Positions 15,955-24,711 of a DNA stretch of 62,859 bases are shown here, piece after piece. The stretch's first letter is position 1. Each line of letters starts with the position of its first letter. The translations under genes and the position numbers were made by a program. The notes beneath the pieces were generated by a model, which did not search any database, was not told where the DNA came from, and worked only from the letters and a program-made list of their open reading frames with translations. Origin of the DNA: Methanolobus psychrotolerans (GTDB lineage: Archaea > Halobacteriota > Methanosarcinia > Methanosarcinales > Methanosarcinaceae); assembly GCF_002243045.1 (NCBI RefSeq), contig NZ_MBKP01000016.1:1-62859 (forward strand). The letters are read 5' to 3'.

Positions 15955-18513
15955 ATGTCATGCGAAAAAATGGAACAACTCAAATCCGTAGTAACAGAAA
16001 TCAAACAGCAGAACCGCCTGATATTTGCAGGTTACATATTAATCCCTTTAATTGTTGGCATATTCCTGATCAAAACTGCCAATCGAAAAAAGAATGAGCT
16101 ATTGAAACTGAAAGAAACTATCATTCATGACGTTAAGAAGGAGAATGAAAATAGATTAAAGGAATTAGTTGATATCGTTGATTCCATAAATGATACTTAT
16201 TTTTCTTACCACAAAAGATATTCAACAATCGTAAAATGCGATCTGTGCATTGACGATTTTCAATTCCTCAATAAACATAAAAATCTGTTTTTAAATGATT
16301 TCAATGAATACGTTAATGAATTAATCAATTCTATGATAACACTGAGAAATAAATTTAAAGCTTATGATAATACTGCTTTTGTCGAGGAAATGATTACAGA
16401 ATATGACTATCTTTTCAAGAAATCTCCTTTCCCGCTTGATCAATCCCAAAAGATTGCAGTCGTAACGGATGATACTCATAACTTAGTTGTTGCTGGAGCA
16501 GGTTCAGGTAAGACAGAGGTTCTGATTACAAGGGTTGCGTACCTAATCGAACGTAAACCAGATACAATAGATCCTAAAAGAATTCTTGTTCTTGCTTTTC
16601 AAAGCAAAGCTGCCAAAGAAGTATATGAAAGACTCTATTCAAGATTTGGTTTTGATGTCAAAATAAAAACGTTCCACTCGTTGGGTCGTGAGATTCTAAT
16701 GAAAGTGCATCGAGATTCGGGAATGGACACACCTCTAATAGTTGATGAAAATGAACAACGACAACTTATTCTTTCAATTTACAATGAAAAACTGATGGAT
16801 AGTAAGTTTCAAAATGAGATTGTTAACTACATGAAAGCATACGGTGACAGTGAAGTACGCAAGTCTAAATCTGATTTTGATGAAAAAAAGGCATACTACG
16901 AATATATGCGTAATTTGACATATAAGGCATTAGATGGTACCATAGTGAAAAGTGAAGCCGAAAGAGAAATTCTCAACTTTTTTATAACTCATGATCTGAA
17001 CGGAAGAAGAATGAAAGTTCTCTACGAAAATCTTGCTGAATGGATGGCTTATAATAATGAAAATGGTGAGACTCATATTCCAAAACCTGATTTTTTCTTC
17101 CCGGATTATGATATTTATCTTGAACACTGGGGTATAGACGAACATGGCAAAGTTCCTGAGTGGTTTGAAGGGACCAATCCTTCAAAAGCCTACAAAGAAG
17201 GCATGGAGCAAAAAAAGAAGAAGTTTGCAGAACAAGATAAGTATTTACTTGTGGAAACGACACATAAAGATTATAGGCAAAATGATTTTATCGAAATTTT
17301 TAAAAAACGGCTGCTTAAAGCATTAAATGAAAAAAATCCAGGGACTCATTTTGAGTTCACCAGTATTCCATATGAAAAACTTGTAAAAAGAGTATGGGAA
17401 GAATGTGTAGTTTCTGTACGGAATCTTCCTCATCATATTGGCAATTTCATAACTATAGCTAAAACATATAATTTAACTCCAGAAGAAATAGAACTAAGAA
17501 TCAAGAATGAACCTTGGTCTTTGAAACAAATAGAATTTACGAATATAGCCCTTAATGTTTACTCTGGTTATGAAGAAAGACTGCAGTTTGAGAACAAAAT
17601 CGATTTCTCAGATATGATTAATCTGGCAGTCAAAAATCTCAAGCACAACGAAGATTTATACAAAAACAGGTTTGACCATATTCTTGTTGATGAATATCAG
17701 GATATCAGTCAGCAAAGATATGAACTCATTGAATCTCTTATGGACAAAAATAATGGCTGCAAGTTATTTTGTGTTGGAGATGACTGGCAGAGTATAATGG
17801 GTTTCTCTGGTTCGAACCTGGATTTTTTCGTTCATTTTGATCAATATTTTGATCATCCTTCTGTAACGTATCTTACTGTGAACTATAGAAGTTGTAAATC
17901 AATTGTGGATACAGGAGCAGAAATAATTAAACATAATGGTGGTGCTCAGCTAAAAAAAGATGCATTTGCCCAAAAAGATGCCGTGAAACCTTTAAGAGCT
18001 TTTATTTCTGTCCACGAATCAAAATCAATGAATGATTATTATTCACAGGTTGCTCAGCATTGTGTAATTGCCATTAATAGTTACTTACAAAAAGGGTATG
18101 AACCACAGGAAATAATGATCCTCTCAAGGATAGCCAATAATCCTAAAATGAAAGGGAAATTACAAGAATATTCAACACTCTTTAATGTACCCATTTCTTT
18201 TGAAACAAAATCAATAAACAAAATTCGTTTTATGTCGGTTCATTCAAGTAAAGGCTTGCAAGCAAGGGTAGTATTTTTACTTAATGTTGTAGAAGGACTA
18301 TATGGTTTCCCATGTGAGAAAGAAAATCCTGATATTTTTGAACCTGCTGCAAAAGGAAGAAAAAAGGATAAAGAGGAAGAGGAAAGAAGACTTTTCTATG
18401 TGGCAGTAACCAGGGCAATGGAAGATCTGGTCATTTACAGCCAAATGGGTTCGGAAAGTAAGTTTCTTGAAGAAATTAAGGATCATGTTGTTGTAGATAA
18501 TTTACGAAATTGA
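15955..18513 (+). CDS. UvrD-like helicase with membrane anchor and inserted nuclease-like segment
   Basis: 852 residues from ATG 15955. An N-terminal hydrophobic helix (IFAGYILIPLIVGIFLI, about 19-38) suggests a membrane anchor, which is unusual for a helicase. Superfamily 1 motifs follow: AGAGSGKTEVL near 180, a FHSLGREI motif, LVDEYQDISQQ, GDDWQSIMGF, VNYRSCKS and VHSSKGLQARVVFL. Between motifs Ia and II, residues ~325-440 carry KSEAEREILNFF, PKPDFFFPDYDIYLEHWGI and YLLVETTHKDY, the pattern of a PD-(D/E)XK-like domain also seen inside helicase IV-type proteins. It starts 168 bp after the XPD-like gene, so it may have its own promoter, and it is followed by a BREX locus. Met 15970 is an alternative start. 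Confidence 0.75.
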   Translation: MSCEKMEQLKSVVTEIKQQNRLIFAGYILIPLIVGIFLIKTANRKKNELLKLKETIIHDVKKENENRLKELVDIVDSINDTYFSYHKRYSTIVKCDLCIDDFQFLNKHKNLFLNDFNEYVNELINSMITLRNKFKAYDNTAFVEEMITEYDYLFKKSPFPLDQSQKIAVVTDDTHNLVVAGAGSGKTEVLITRVAYLIERKPDTIDPKRILVLAFQSKAAKEVYERLYSRFGFDVKIKTFHSLGREILMKVHRDSGMDTPLIVDENEQRQLILSIYNEKLMDSKFQNEIVNYMKAYGDSEVRKSKSDFDEKKAYYEYMRNLTYKALDGTIVKSEAEREILNFFITHDLNGRRMKVLYENLAEWMAYNNENGETHIPKPDFFFPDYDIYLEHWGIDEHGKVPEWFEGTNPSKAYKEGMEQKKKKFAEQDKYLLVETTHKDYRQNDFIEIFKKRLLKALNEKNPGTHFEFTSIPYEKLVKRVWEECVVSVRNLPHHIGNFITIAKTYNLTPEEIELRIKNEPWSLKQIEFTNIALNVYSGYEERLQFENKIDFSDMINLAVKNLKHNEDLYKNRFDHILVDEYQDISQQRYELIESLMDKNNGCKLFCVGDDWQSIMGFSGSNLDFFVHFDQYFDHPSVTYLTVNYRSCKSIVDTGAEIIKHNGGAQLKKDAFAQKDAVKPLRAFISVHESKSMNDYYSQVAQHCVIAINSYLQKGYEPQEIMILSRIANNPKMKGKLQEYSTLFNVPISFETKSINKIRFMSVHSSKGLQARVVFLLNVVEGLYGFPCEKENPDIFEPAAKGRKKDKEEEERRLFYVAVTRAMEDLVIYSQMGSESKFLEEIKDHVVVDNLRN

Positions 18514-18571
18514 AACTATGGATTATTGTTCATACATATTTTCCTATGAAATTGGTGATAATAAGATTGAT

Positions 18572-18664
18572 TGATTGAATAAGACTCAATCATAAACAAA
18601 ATACAGTAGTCATCTAAATAAAAAGACCATCTTTAAATAATTTTAGAGATAATAAGCAGCAATC
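18572..18664 (+). promoter_or_regulatory. BREX promoter region
   Basis: An inverted repeat TGATTGA / TCAATCA with a 7-base spacer lies at 18572-18592; it could be an operator or end the upstream transcript. A TATA-like TTTAAATA at about 18632-18639 is 26-33 bases before the brxB ATG, so the transcript probably has little or no leader, as is common in archaea. Confidence 0.45.
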
Positions 18665-19252
18665 ATGAAGCTCGAAGAAAGACTGGAACTTTTAAAAGAA
18701 GAACTCCAAAAAGAGGATTTTTTAAAAGCAAGGGGTCTTGGAAACGAAGTTCCTTTCTGGATATTTGATTACCCTCCTGAAAAAGAATTACTTGTCCGGG
18801 ATACAATAGCAAAGATAATACCGGCTTTAGATAAAAAATCAATTCGGGTCCTTGAGATCGATCTTTATGAGGTATGTCTTGCGATTATAGAAAAGAAAAT
18901 ATCTGCAGAAAAGATCAGTGCTTTTGAAGAGAGCAAAGGTTCTGATGAACTGCTCAAAAAACTAAAGTTAATGTTAAAACCTGATATCCTAAAAACTGCC
19001 ATTCAACAAAAAATGAATGAGAATGGTGGTTTCCAGCTAATATTTCTGACTGGTGTGGGTAAGGCCTGGCCAATTGTTCGCTCTCACAGTGTTCTAAATA
19101 ATTTGCAGCCGCTTCTTGGCAATATACCACTTGTTACATTCTATCCCGGAAAATATAGTGGTTTTGATCTTAGCCTTTTCGGAAAATTCAGGGACGCAAA
19201 TTATTACCGTGCTTTTAGGCTTATAAACACGGATAATACTTCTCAAAGTTAA
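18665..19252 (+). CDS. brxB: BREX protein BrxB (DUF1788)
   Basis: A 195-residue protein that fits DUF1788: start MKLEERLELLKEELQKEDFL, central IRVLEIDLYEVCL, then LIFLTGVGKAWPIVRSHSVLNNL and a C-terminal VTFYPGKYSGFDLSLFG strand typical of BrxB. It is an essential BREX component of uncertain biochemical role, thought to be part of the BREX complex. It is first in the locus, 13 bp before brxC. In canonical type 1 BREX it is preceded by brxA (DUF1819); none is visible upstream. Confidence 0.85.
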   Translation: MKLEERLELLKEELQKEDFLKARGLGNEVPFWIFDYPPEKELLVRDTIAKIIPALDKKSIRVLEIDLYEVCLAIIEKKISAEKISAFEESKGSDELLKKLKLMLKPDILKTAIQQKMNENGGFQLIFLTGVGKAWPIVRSHSVLNNLQPLLGNIPLVTFYPGKYSGFDLSLFGKFRDANYYRAFRLINTDNTSQS

Positions 19253-19265
19253 GGTTGTTGAGTTA

Positions 19266-22200
19266 ATGACGAATGAGATTGAAATACAGGACCTCTTTCT
19301 GAAAGACATCAAAAGAGAGATCAATGGTGTTATTAAGGTCGATCAGGAAGACGATGAGAATATCTATACTGAACTTGATGAATATGTGGTCACTAAAGAA
19401 TCACTGAAGCATCTGGACCTTTTCTTTGAGAGATACTTCAATGCTACAGAAACTCCAACGGATAAGGTTGGTGTCTGGGTATCTGGTTTCTTTGGTTCGG
19501 GTAAATCCCACTTCATCAAGATGCTGTCCTATCTTCTGGAGAACAGAGTCGTTAGGGGCAAATCTGCCTTGGAGTTCTTCAGGGAGAAGATAGATGATCC
19601 ACAGTTGTTTGCTAGCATTGAAAAAGCTGTTAATAACGGAACAAAGGACGTTATTCTCTTCAACATTGATTCTAAGGCTAACACACTTAATCGAAACGAT
19701 GAACTCATTGTTAATATACTGATGAGGGTTTTCAATGAGAAAAGAGGGTTTTTCGGGGATGTTCTTTGGATCGCTGAAATGGAAGAAGATCTGACCAACA
19801 AAGGCCTCTATGAGAAGTTCAAGGATGAGTTCAAGCAAATAAATGGTGATACTTGGGAAGATAAACGGGACACCTATGCTTTTGAGACGGATGACATTAT
19901 AGATGCCCTTGTCAAGTGTGAGTATCAAAGCAGGGACGCTCTGGTTGGATTGTTCAATACTGATGGCAGTAACTATCATTTCAGCAATGAGAAATTTGCG
20001 GAGAAGGTGAAGAAGTACTGTGATTCAAAGGGTAAGGATCATCAGATAATCTTCCTTATTGATGAGGTTGGTCAGTATATTGGTGAGAATAGTGAATTGA
20101 TGCTGAACCTGCAGACCGTTGTTGAGGAACTTGGAACGAAGCTTGCAGGGAAGGCGTGGGTTGTTGTTACATCACAGGCAGACATTGACACGGTCACGAA
20201 AGACCAGGTCAAAGGATATGATTTCTCAAAGATCCAGGGGCGTTTTGATACACGTTTAAGCCTGTCCAGTGCGAATGTGGACGAGGTTATCAAGAAGAGG
20301 ATCCTGGCAAAGAAACAGGTGTATGTGGAGTCTTTGACCTCTTATTATACGGACAAGAAGACGATAATGAAAAACCTGTTGACCTTCTCTCCAGGCGGAG
20401 CTGAGATGAAGCTGTACAAGGGAGATGAGGACTTTGTTAATGTGTATCCTTTTGTACCTTATCAGTTCCTTGTGCTGCAGAAGGTATTCGATAAGATAAG
20501 GCAGACAGGTTTTACGGGAAAACACCTTGCAAAGGGTGAGCGTTCCATGCTCAGTGCTTTTAAGGAGGCAACTGAGAAGTACGCTGAGAACGAGCTTGGA
20601 GTACTGGTGCCTTTTTCCACATTCTACAACACGATAGAGAGTTTCCTTGATCCTATTATTACACGGACTATTGAGCAGGCAAAGGACAACGATTGCCTTG
20701 AGGATGGAGATTGCGAGATCCTGAAGATACTTTTCATGATAAGGCATGTGAATGTGCTGCAACCGAGTCTGGATAACCTTGTGGTGCTTTCGATATCTCA
20801 TGTTGATGAAGATAAAAGGAAGTTGAAAGACAGGATATCTGCATCACTGCAGCGTCTGGAGGCACAGACCCTGATTCACAAGTCCGGTGACAGGTATTAT
20901 TTCCTTACCAATGAGGAACAGGAGATAAATAGGGAGATCAAGAACATCGATATTGAAAAGCACAGAATCCTTGATGAGATGTTCTCTTACATTTTTGATG
21001 AGATATGTCCTGCTAAGTACAAGGATTATAAGTTCCATAAATCCATTGATGACAAGACCAAGCCTACAAGTGGTGCAGATCTGACCATCAAGTTCATGAC
21101 GCCTTTGTCTGACGATATATTGAGAGGAAGCGGGCAGAGGTCTTTGAGCGGGGAGAACTTAAGCAATGTGGATTCCACTGATACTCTTCTTTTTGTGTTC
21201 CCGCAGGATGCTGAGTTTGTTAATCAGATACGGAATTACTTGCGGATAAACAAATACCTGACACAGAATACCTCTAATACGAATATTGGTGAGGTCAGGG
21301 AGATCCTCAGTGCCAAGAGGGGGGATGAGGAAAAGCTTCGGGAAGCTGCGAAGAAGTCGATGGAGGATGGAGTTTCCGAGGCCAGGATATTCGTTGATGG
21401 GAAGGAAGTCACAAGCATTGAGAAGAAGAATCCTAAGGAAAGGATAAAGGATGGCCTAGACCTGCTCTTTGAGAATGTTTACAAAAAGGCCGGTTATGTT
21501 AACAGGGATATTGTAAGTGACAGTGAGATCCTGAGGATACTTCAGGCAGATGACCTTGAGAAGTTCGGTGTTGGGACGTCTGAAACTAACCAGCTTGCTC
21601 TTCGGGAAATACTGGAACATTTGAATGTAAAGAATCAGAAGAATGATGTTGTTGTGCTGCAGGATATCAAAGATAGGTTCAGACGCAAACCATTTGGCTG
21701 GAATGAAATGACGATATCGGGTCTTGTAGCTACGCTGTTTGCAAAGGATGAGATAAAACTCAGGTATCAGAAAACATACCTGATCCTTAAGAAACCAAAT
21801 GCTGAAGAGATCGTGAGATATCTCACACGGAAGGAATATGCGGACAAACTTGTGCTTGAGATAAGGGAAAAGGCAAATGTTGAAGTTATCAAGACTGTCA
21901 GGTCGGTCCTGAGGGATGTATTCGAGAAGACAAATATCCATGAGAAGGAGAATGATCTCTTTGATTTCACGCATGGCCTGTTCAATGATGAATATATCAG
22001 GACAGAGCAGATCGAAGCAAAGTATGAAGAGGAGCAGAGATTCCCTGGCAGAGAGGAGATCAGGGGTTATGCTGCCTTCCTTAAGCGTATCCTGAATGTA
22101 ACTGACCCTTCTTCATTCCTTCAAAATGTTGCTGATGAAAAAGATGAATTAATACGATTGCGTGAAGAGGTCGAACCTGTTACCTCTTTCTTTGGAAGCA

Positions 22201-22823
22201 CTAAGGTGGAGATATTCAGAAGGGTTTTGAAGAAGGTAGAGAATTTCAGAAGGGACCTGCAATTCATGGATGAAGGGACAAAGTCCAAGGTGCAGGAAAT
22301 TGCAGTCATTCTTGAATCAAAGGAGCCGTATTCTGATATCAAGTCACTCCCACCATTGGAGAATGAGATTGAAAGTGCCCTTTCGGAAACTCTTTCTGAG
22401 CTTAAGGAGGAGACTTTCAAAGATATAGGGACTATTACATCCGAGCTGGAAAAGGAGATGGTGGCACATCCTGAGTTCACCCAGGTGTTCATGGATTCTG
22501 TGCTGCAACCGTTCTCTGAGATCAAAAAACGTATCTCACAAGCCGGGGATTGTGTGTTCGTGCAGGCACAATCCACTACATTGGATTCTCTTGAAAGCCA
22601 GGCATATGATAAGATAAGCAAGCAATTGCAGATAATCAAGGAACCTGAAGCAGGTTCAGAAGAGGTTGTCGTTCCTGTACGGTCTACAAGGGTGATAAAG
22701 GATTCTTCGATATTCAGGTCAAAGGATACGATCAAAACTGAAGAGGAGCTTGACAAATACCTCAAAGAACTGCGTGCATCCCTGCTAAAGATACTTAATG
22801 ATAACGATATCAGGTTGTTCTGA
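19266..22823 (+). CDS. brxC: BREX P-loop protein BrxC
   Basis: 1185 residues, normal for BrxC. Walker A is SGFFGSGKSHF (73-83); a Walker B-type strand is IIFLIDEVGQYIG. The N-terminal segment IEIQDLFLKDIKREINGVIKVDQ is characteristic of BrxC/PglY-type ATPases. It probably drives assembly or remodelling of the BREX complex on DNA. It is 13 bp after brxB and 2 bp before pglX, and is richer in G+C than the Gabija genes downstream. No damage is seen. Confidence 0.92.
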   Translation: MTNEIEIQDLFLKDIKREINGVIKVDQEDDENIYTELDEYVVTKESLKHLDLFFERYFNATETPTDKVGVWVSGFFGSGKSHFIKMLSYLLENRVVRGKSALEFFREKIDDPQLFASIEKAVNNGTKDVILFNIDSKANTLNRNDELIVNILMRVFNEKRGFFGDVLWIAEMEEDLTNKGLYEKFKDEFKQINGDTWEDKRDTYAFETDDIIDALVKCEYQSRDALVGLFNTDGSNYHFSNEKFAEKVKKYCDSKGKDHQIIFLIDEVGQYIGENSELMLNLQTVVEELGTKLAGKAWVVVTSQADIDTVTKDQVKGYDFSKIQGRFDTRLSLSSANVDEVIKKRILAKKQVYVESLTSYYTDKKTIMKNLLTFSPGGAEMKLYKGDEDFVNVYPFVPYQFLVLQKVFDKIRQTGFTGKHLAKGERSMLSAFKEATEKYAENELGVLVPFSTFYNTIESFLDPIITRTIEQAKDNDCLEDGDCEILKILFMIRHVNVLQPSLDNLVVLSISHVDEDKRKLKDRISASLQRLEAQTLIHKSGDRYYFLTNEEQEINREIKNIDIEKHRILDEMFSYIFDEICPAKYKDYKFHKSIDDKTKPTSGADLTIKFMTPLSDDILRGSGQRSLSGENLSNVDSTDTLLFVFPQDAEFVNQIRNYLRINKYLTQNTSNTNIGEVREILSAKRGDEEKLREAAKKSMEDGVSEARIFVDGKEVTSIEKKNPKERIKDGLDLLFENVYKKAGYVNRDIVSDSEILRILQADDLEKFGVGTSETNQLALREILEHLNVKNQKNDVVVLQDIKDRFRRKPFGWNEMTISGLVATLFAKDEIKLRYQKTYLILKKPNAEEIVRYLTRKEYADKLVLEIREKANVEVIKTVRSVLRDVFEKTNIHEKENDLFDFTHGLFNDEYIRTEQIEAKYEEEQRFPGREEIRGYAAFLKRILNVTDPSSFLQNVADEKDELIRLREEVEPVTSFFGSTKVEIFRRVLKKVENFRRDLQFMDEGTKSKVQEIAVILESKEPYSDIKSLPPLENEIESALSETLSELKEETFKDIGTITSELEKEMVAHPEFTQVFMDSVLQPFSEIKKRISQAGDCVFVQAQSTTLDSLESQAYDKISKQLQIIKEPEAGSEEVVVPVRSTRVIKDSSIFRSKDTIKTEEELDKYLKELRASLLKILNDNDIRLF

Positions 22824-22825
22824 TC

Positions 22826-24682
22826 ATGGATAAGGCAAGCATCATCAAATTCTCGGACACTGTGCGGGATAAGCTTCACCAGGAAGTAAAGGACAGAGCT
22901 GCATTCTATGGTATACGTCCGAAAGAGATCCTTCCTGTGGATTCCGAGCATTCGGATTCCATGGTTATCGGTGGTAAGGTATTCAACAGGAAGATAAAGG
23001 AACAGAGAGAGCATCTGGTGAAGGAGGTTAAACTCAAGGGTTATGAGAAGGTGATGGATGAGGTCACTTATACCTGGTTCAACCGCTTTGTTGCTTTGAA
23101 GTTCATGGAGGTTAATGATTACATCCCGGTAAAGGTGTTCACTTCCGATGATGCGGACAGGACCGAGCCGGGGATCATTACCCATGCCCTTACGCTGGAT
23201 TTTCTGGAACTTGACTCTGACCTTGTGCTTGACATGAAGGCTGAGAATGAGGAGGAAGAACTGTACAAGTACCTGATACTGCGGCTGTGCAATTACCTTA
23301 ACCGTACCATGCCTTTCATGTTCGAGAACATAGCTGATTACACGGAGCTTTTGTTCCCTGAGAAGCTGTTACATATTGATTCCATTGTGAAGGACATGAA
23401 CGGGATCATTTCTGAGGACGATTGGAGAGAAGTGGAAGTTATCGGCTGGATCTACCAGGATTATATTGCTCCCAAAAAAGATGAGGTTTTCAAAAAACTG
23501 AAGACGAACGTCAAGATAAGCAAGGAGAATATCCCGGCAGCGACCCAGTTGTTCACGCCTCACTGGATAGTTCGCTACCTGGTGGAGAACTCACTGGGCC
23601 GTTTGTGGATGCTGAACCGACCCGGTTCCAGGCTGCATGAGCGGATGGACTATTACATCAGGCCGGAACAAAGTGAAACGGATTTCCTGAAGGTCAATTC
23701 CCCTGAGGATATCAAGGTGTGCGACCCGGCATGTGGTTCAGGACATATGCTGGTCTATGCTTTTGACCTGCTGTATGCTATCTATGAAGAGGAGGGCTAT
23801 GACCACTCCGAGATACCTGAAATGATATTGACCCACAATCTTTTTGGCATTGAGATAGACGAGCGTGCCGGAGAGCTGGCGGCTTTTGCGCTAACCATGA
23901 AGGCCAGGAGAAAGAACCGCAATTTCTTCCGCAAACCAGTCCATCCCAATATATGCGTTTTGGAGAACGTTTCCTTTGAGGAGGGCGAGCTCAATGCCTA
24001 CATCACAGCCGTTGGCCGGGAGCTGTTCACCACTGAGGTAAGGGCCACGCTGCTTCAGTTCAATGAGGCTGACAATTTCGGTTCCCTCATCCGTCCGAAA
24101 GCCGCGGATGTTTCGGCTATTCTGAAAATACCGAAGTCAAAGGTTCTTTCTGAAAATCTCACTCTTCTTTCCACTCACCAGAAGGTACTCCAGGCCCTGA
24201 AGCAGGCAGATTATCTTAGCCCTAAATATCATGTAGTGGTTGCCAACCCGCCGTACATGGGTGGCAAGGGGATGAATGACAGACTTAAGAGCTTTGCACA
24301 GGACAATTATCTCAATAGTAAATCTGATTTCTTTGCGATGTTCATTGACCGCAACCTTGACCTTGCAATGCAGAAAGGCATGGTGGCTATGATCACCATG
24401 CAGAGCTGGATGTTCCTTTCTTCCTATGAGAAACTCCGGACAAGCATTCTGGACGACCGTACCATATTGTCCATGGCACATCTTGGGCCGAGGGCTTTTG
24501 ACAGTATTGGTGGGGAGGTTGTTTCTACTACTGCTTTTGTTATTGAGAATGCACAGCATCCGGATTATAAGGGAGCTTATATACGGCTTGTGGATGGTAA
24601 TAGTGAGGCTGAGAAAGACGCTTGGCTGCGTGAGGCAGTGATGCAGGCCAGAGATATTGATACAGATCAAATGGAGGCCTAA
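22826..24682 (+). CDS. pglX: BREX adenine methyltransferase PglX, N-terminal polypeptide
   Basis: 618 residues carrying the methyltransferase half of PglX: the SAM-binding loop CDPACGSGHMLV at about 299-310 and the catalytic NPPY (474-477) of N6-adenine methyltransferases. The frame ends at residue 618, about halfway through a normal ~1200-residue PglX, after RLVDGNSEAEKDAWLREA. The matching remainder resumes at 26632 after an inserted gene. PglX marks host DNA at a non-palindromic site so that BREX spares it. Whether this half works with the C-terminal half as two subunits, as HsdM does with HsdS, cannot be told from sequence. Both halves are free of internal damage, which favours function. 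Confidence 0.88.
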   Translation: MDKASIIKFSDTVRDKLHQEVKDRAAFYGIRPKEILPVDSEHSDSMVIGGKVFNRKIKEQREHLVKEVKLKGYEKVMDEVTYTWFNRFVALKFMEVNDYIPVKVFTSDDADRTEPGIITHALTLDFLELDSDLVLDMKAENEEEELYKYLILRLCNYLNRTMPFMFENIADYTELLFPEKLLHIDSIVKDMNGIISEDDWREVEVIGWIYQDYIAPKKDEVFKKLKTNVKISKENIPAATQLFTPHWIVRYLVENSLGRLWMLNRPGSRLHERMDYYIRPEQSETDFLKVNSPEDIKVCDPACGSGHMLVYAFDLLYAIYEEEGYDHSEIPEMILTHNLFGIEIDERAGELAAFALTMKARRKNRNFFRKPVHPNICVLENVSFEEGELNAYITAVGRELFTTEVRATLLQFNEADNFGSLIRPKAADVSAILKIPKSKVLSENLTLLSTHQKVLQALKQADYLSPKYHVVVANPPYMGGKGMNDRLKSFAQDNYLNSKSDFFAMFIDRNLDLAMQKGMVAMITMQSWMFLSSYEKLRTSILDDRTILSMAHLGPRAFDSIGGEVVSTTAFVIENAQHPDYKGAYIRLVDGNSEAEKDAWLREAVMQARDIDTDQMEA

Positions 24683-24711
24683 TTATTCTCCCTATCTCCC
24701 AGCTCATCACC

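Noticed and set aside
22121-23185. Long minus-strand frame (354 codons) across the brxC-pglX junction
   Set aside because: It is the antisense of two well-recognised genes; its Ser/Leu-rich composition reflects the complement of their codons.
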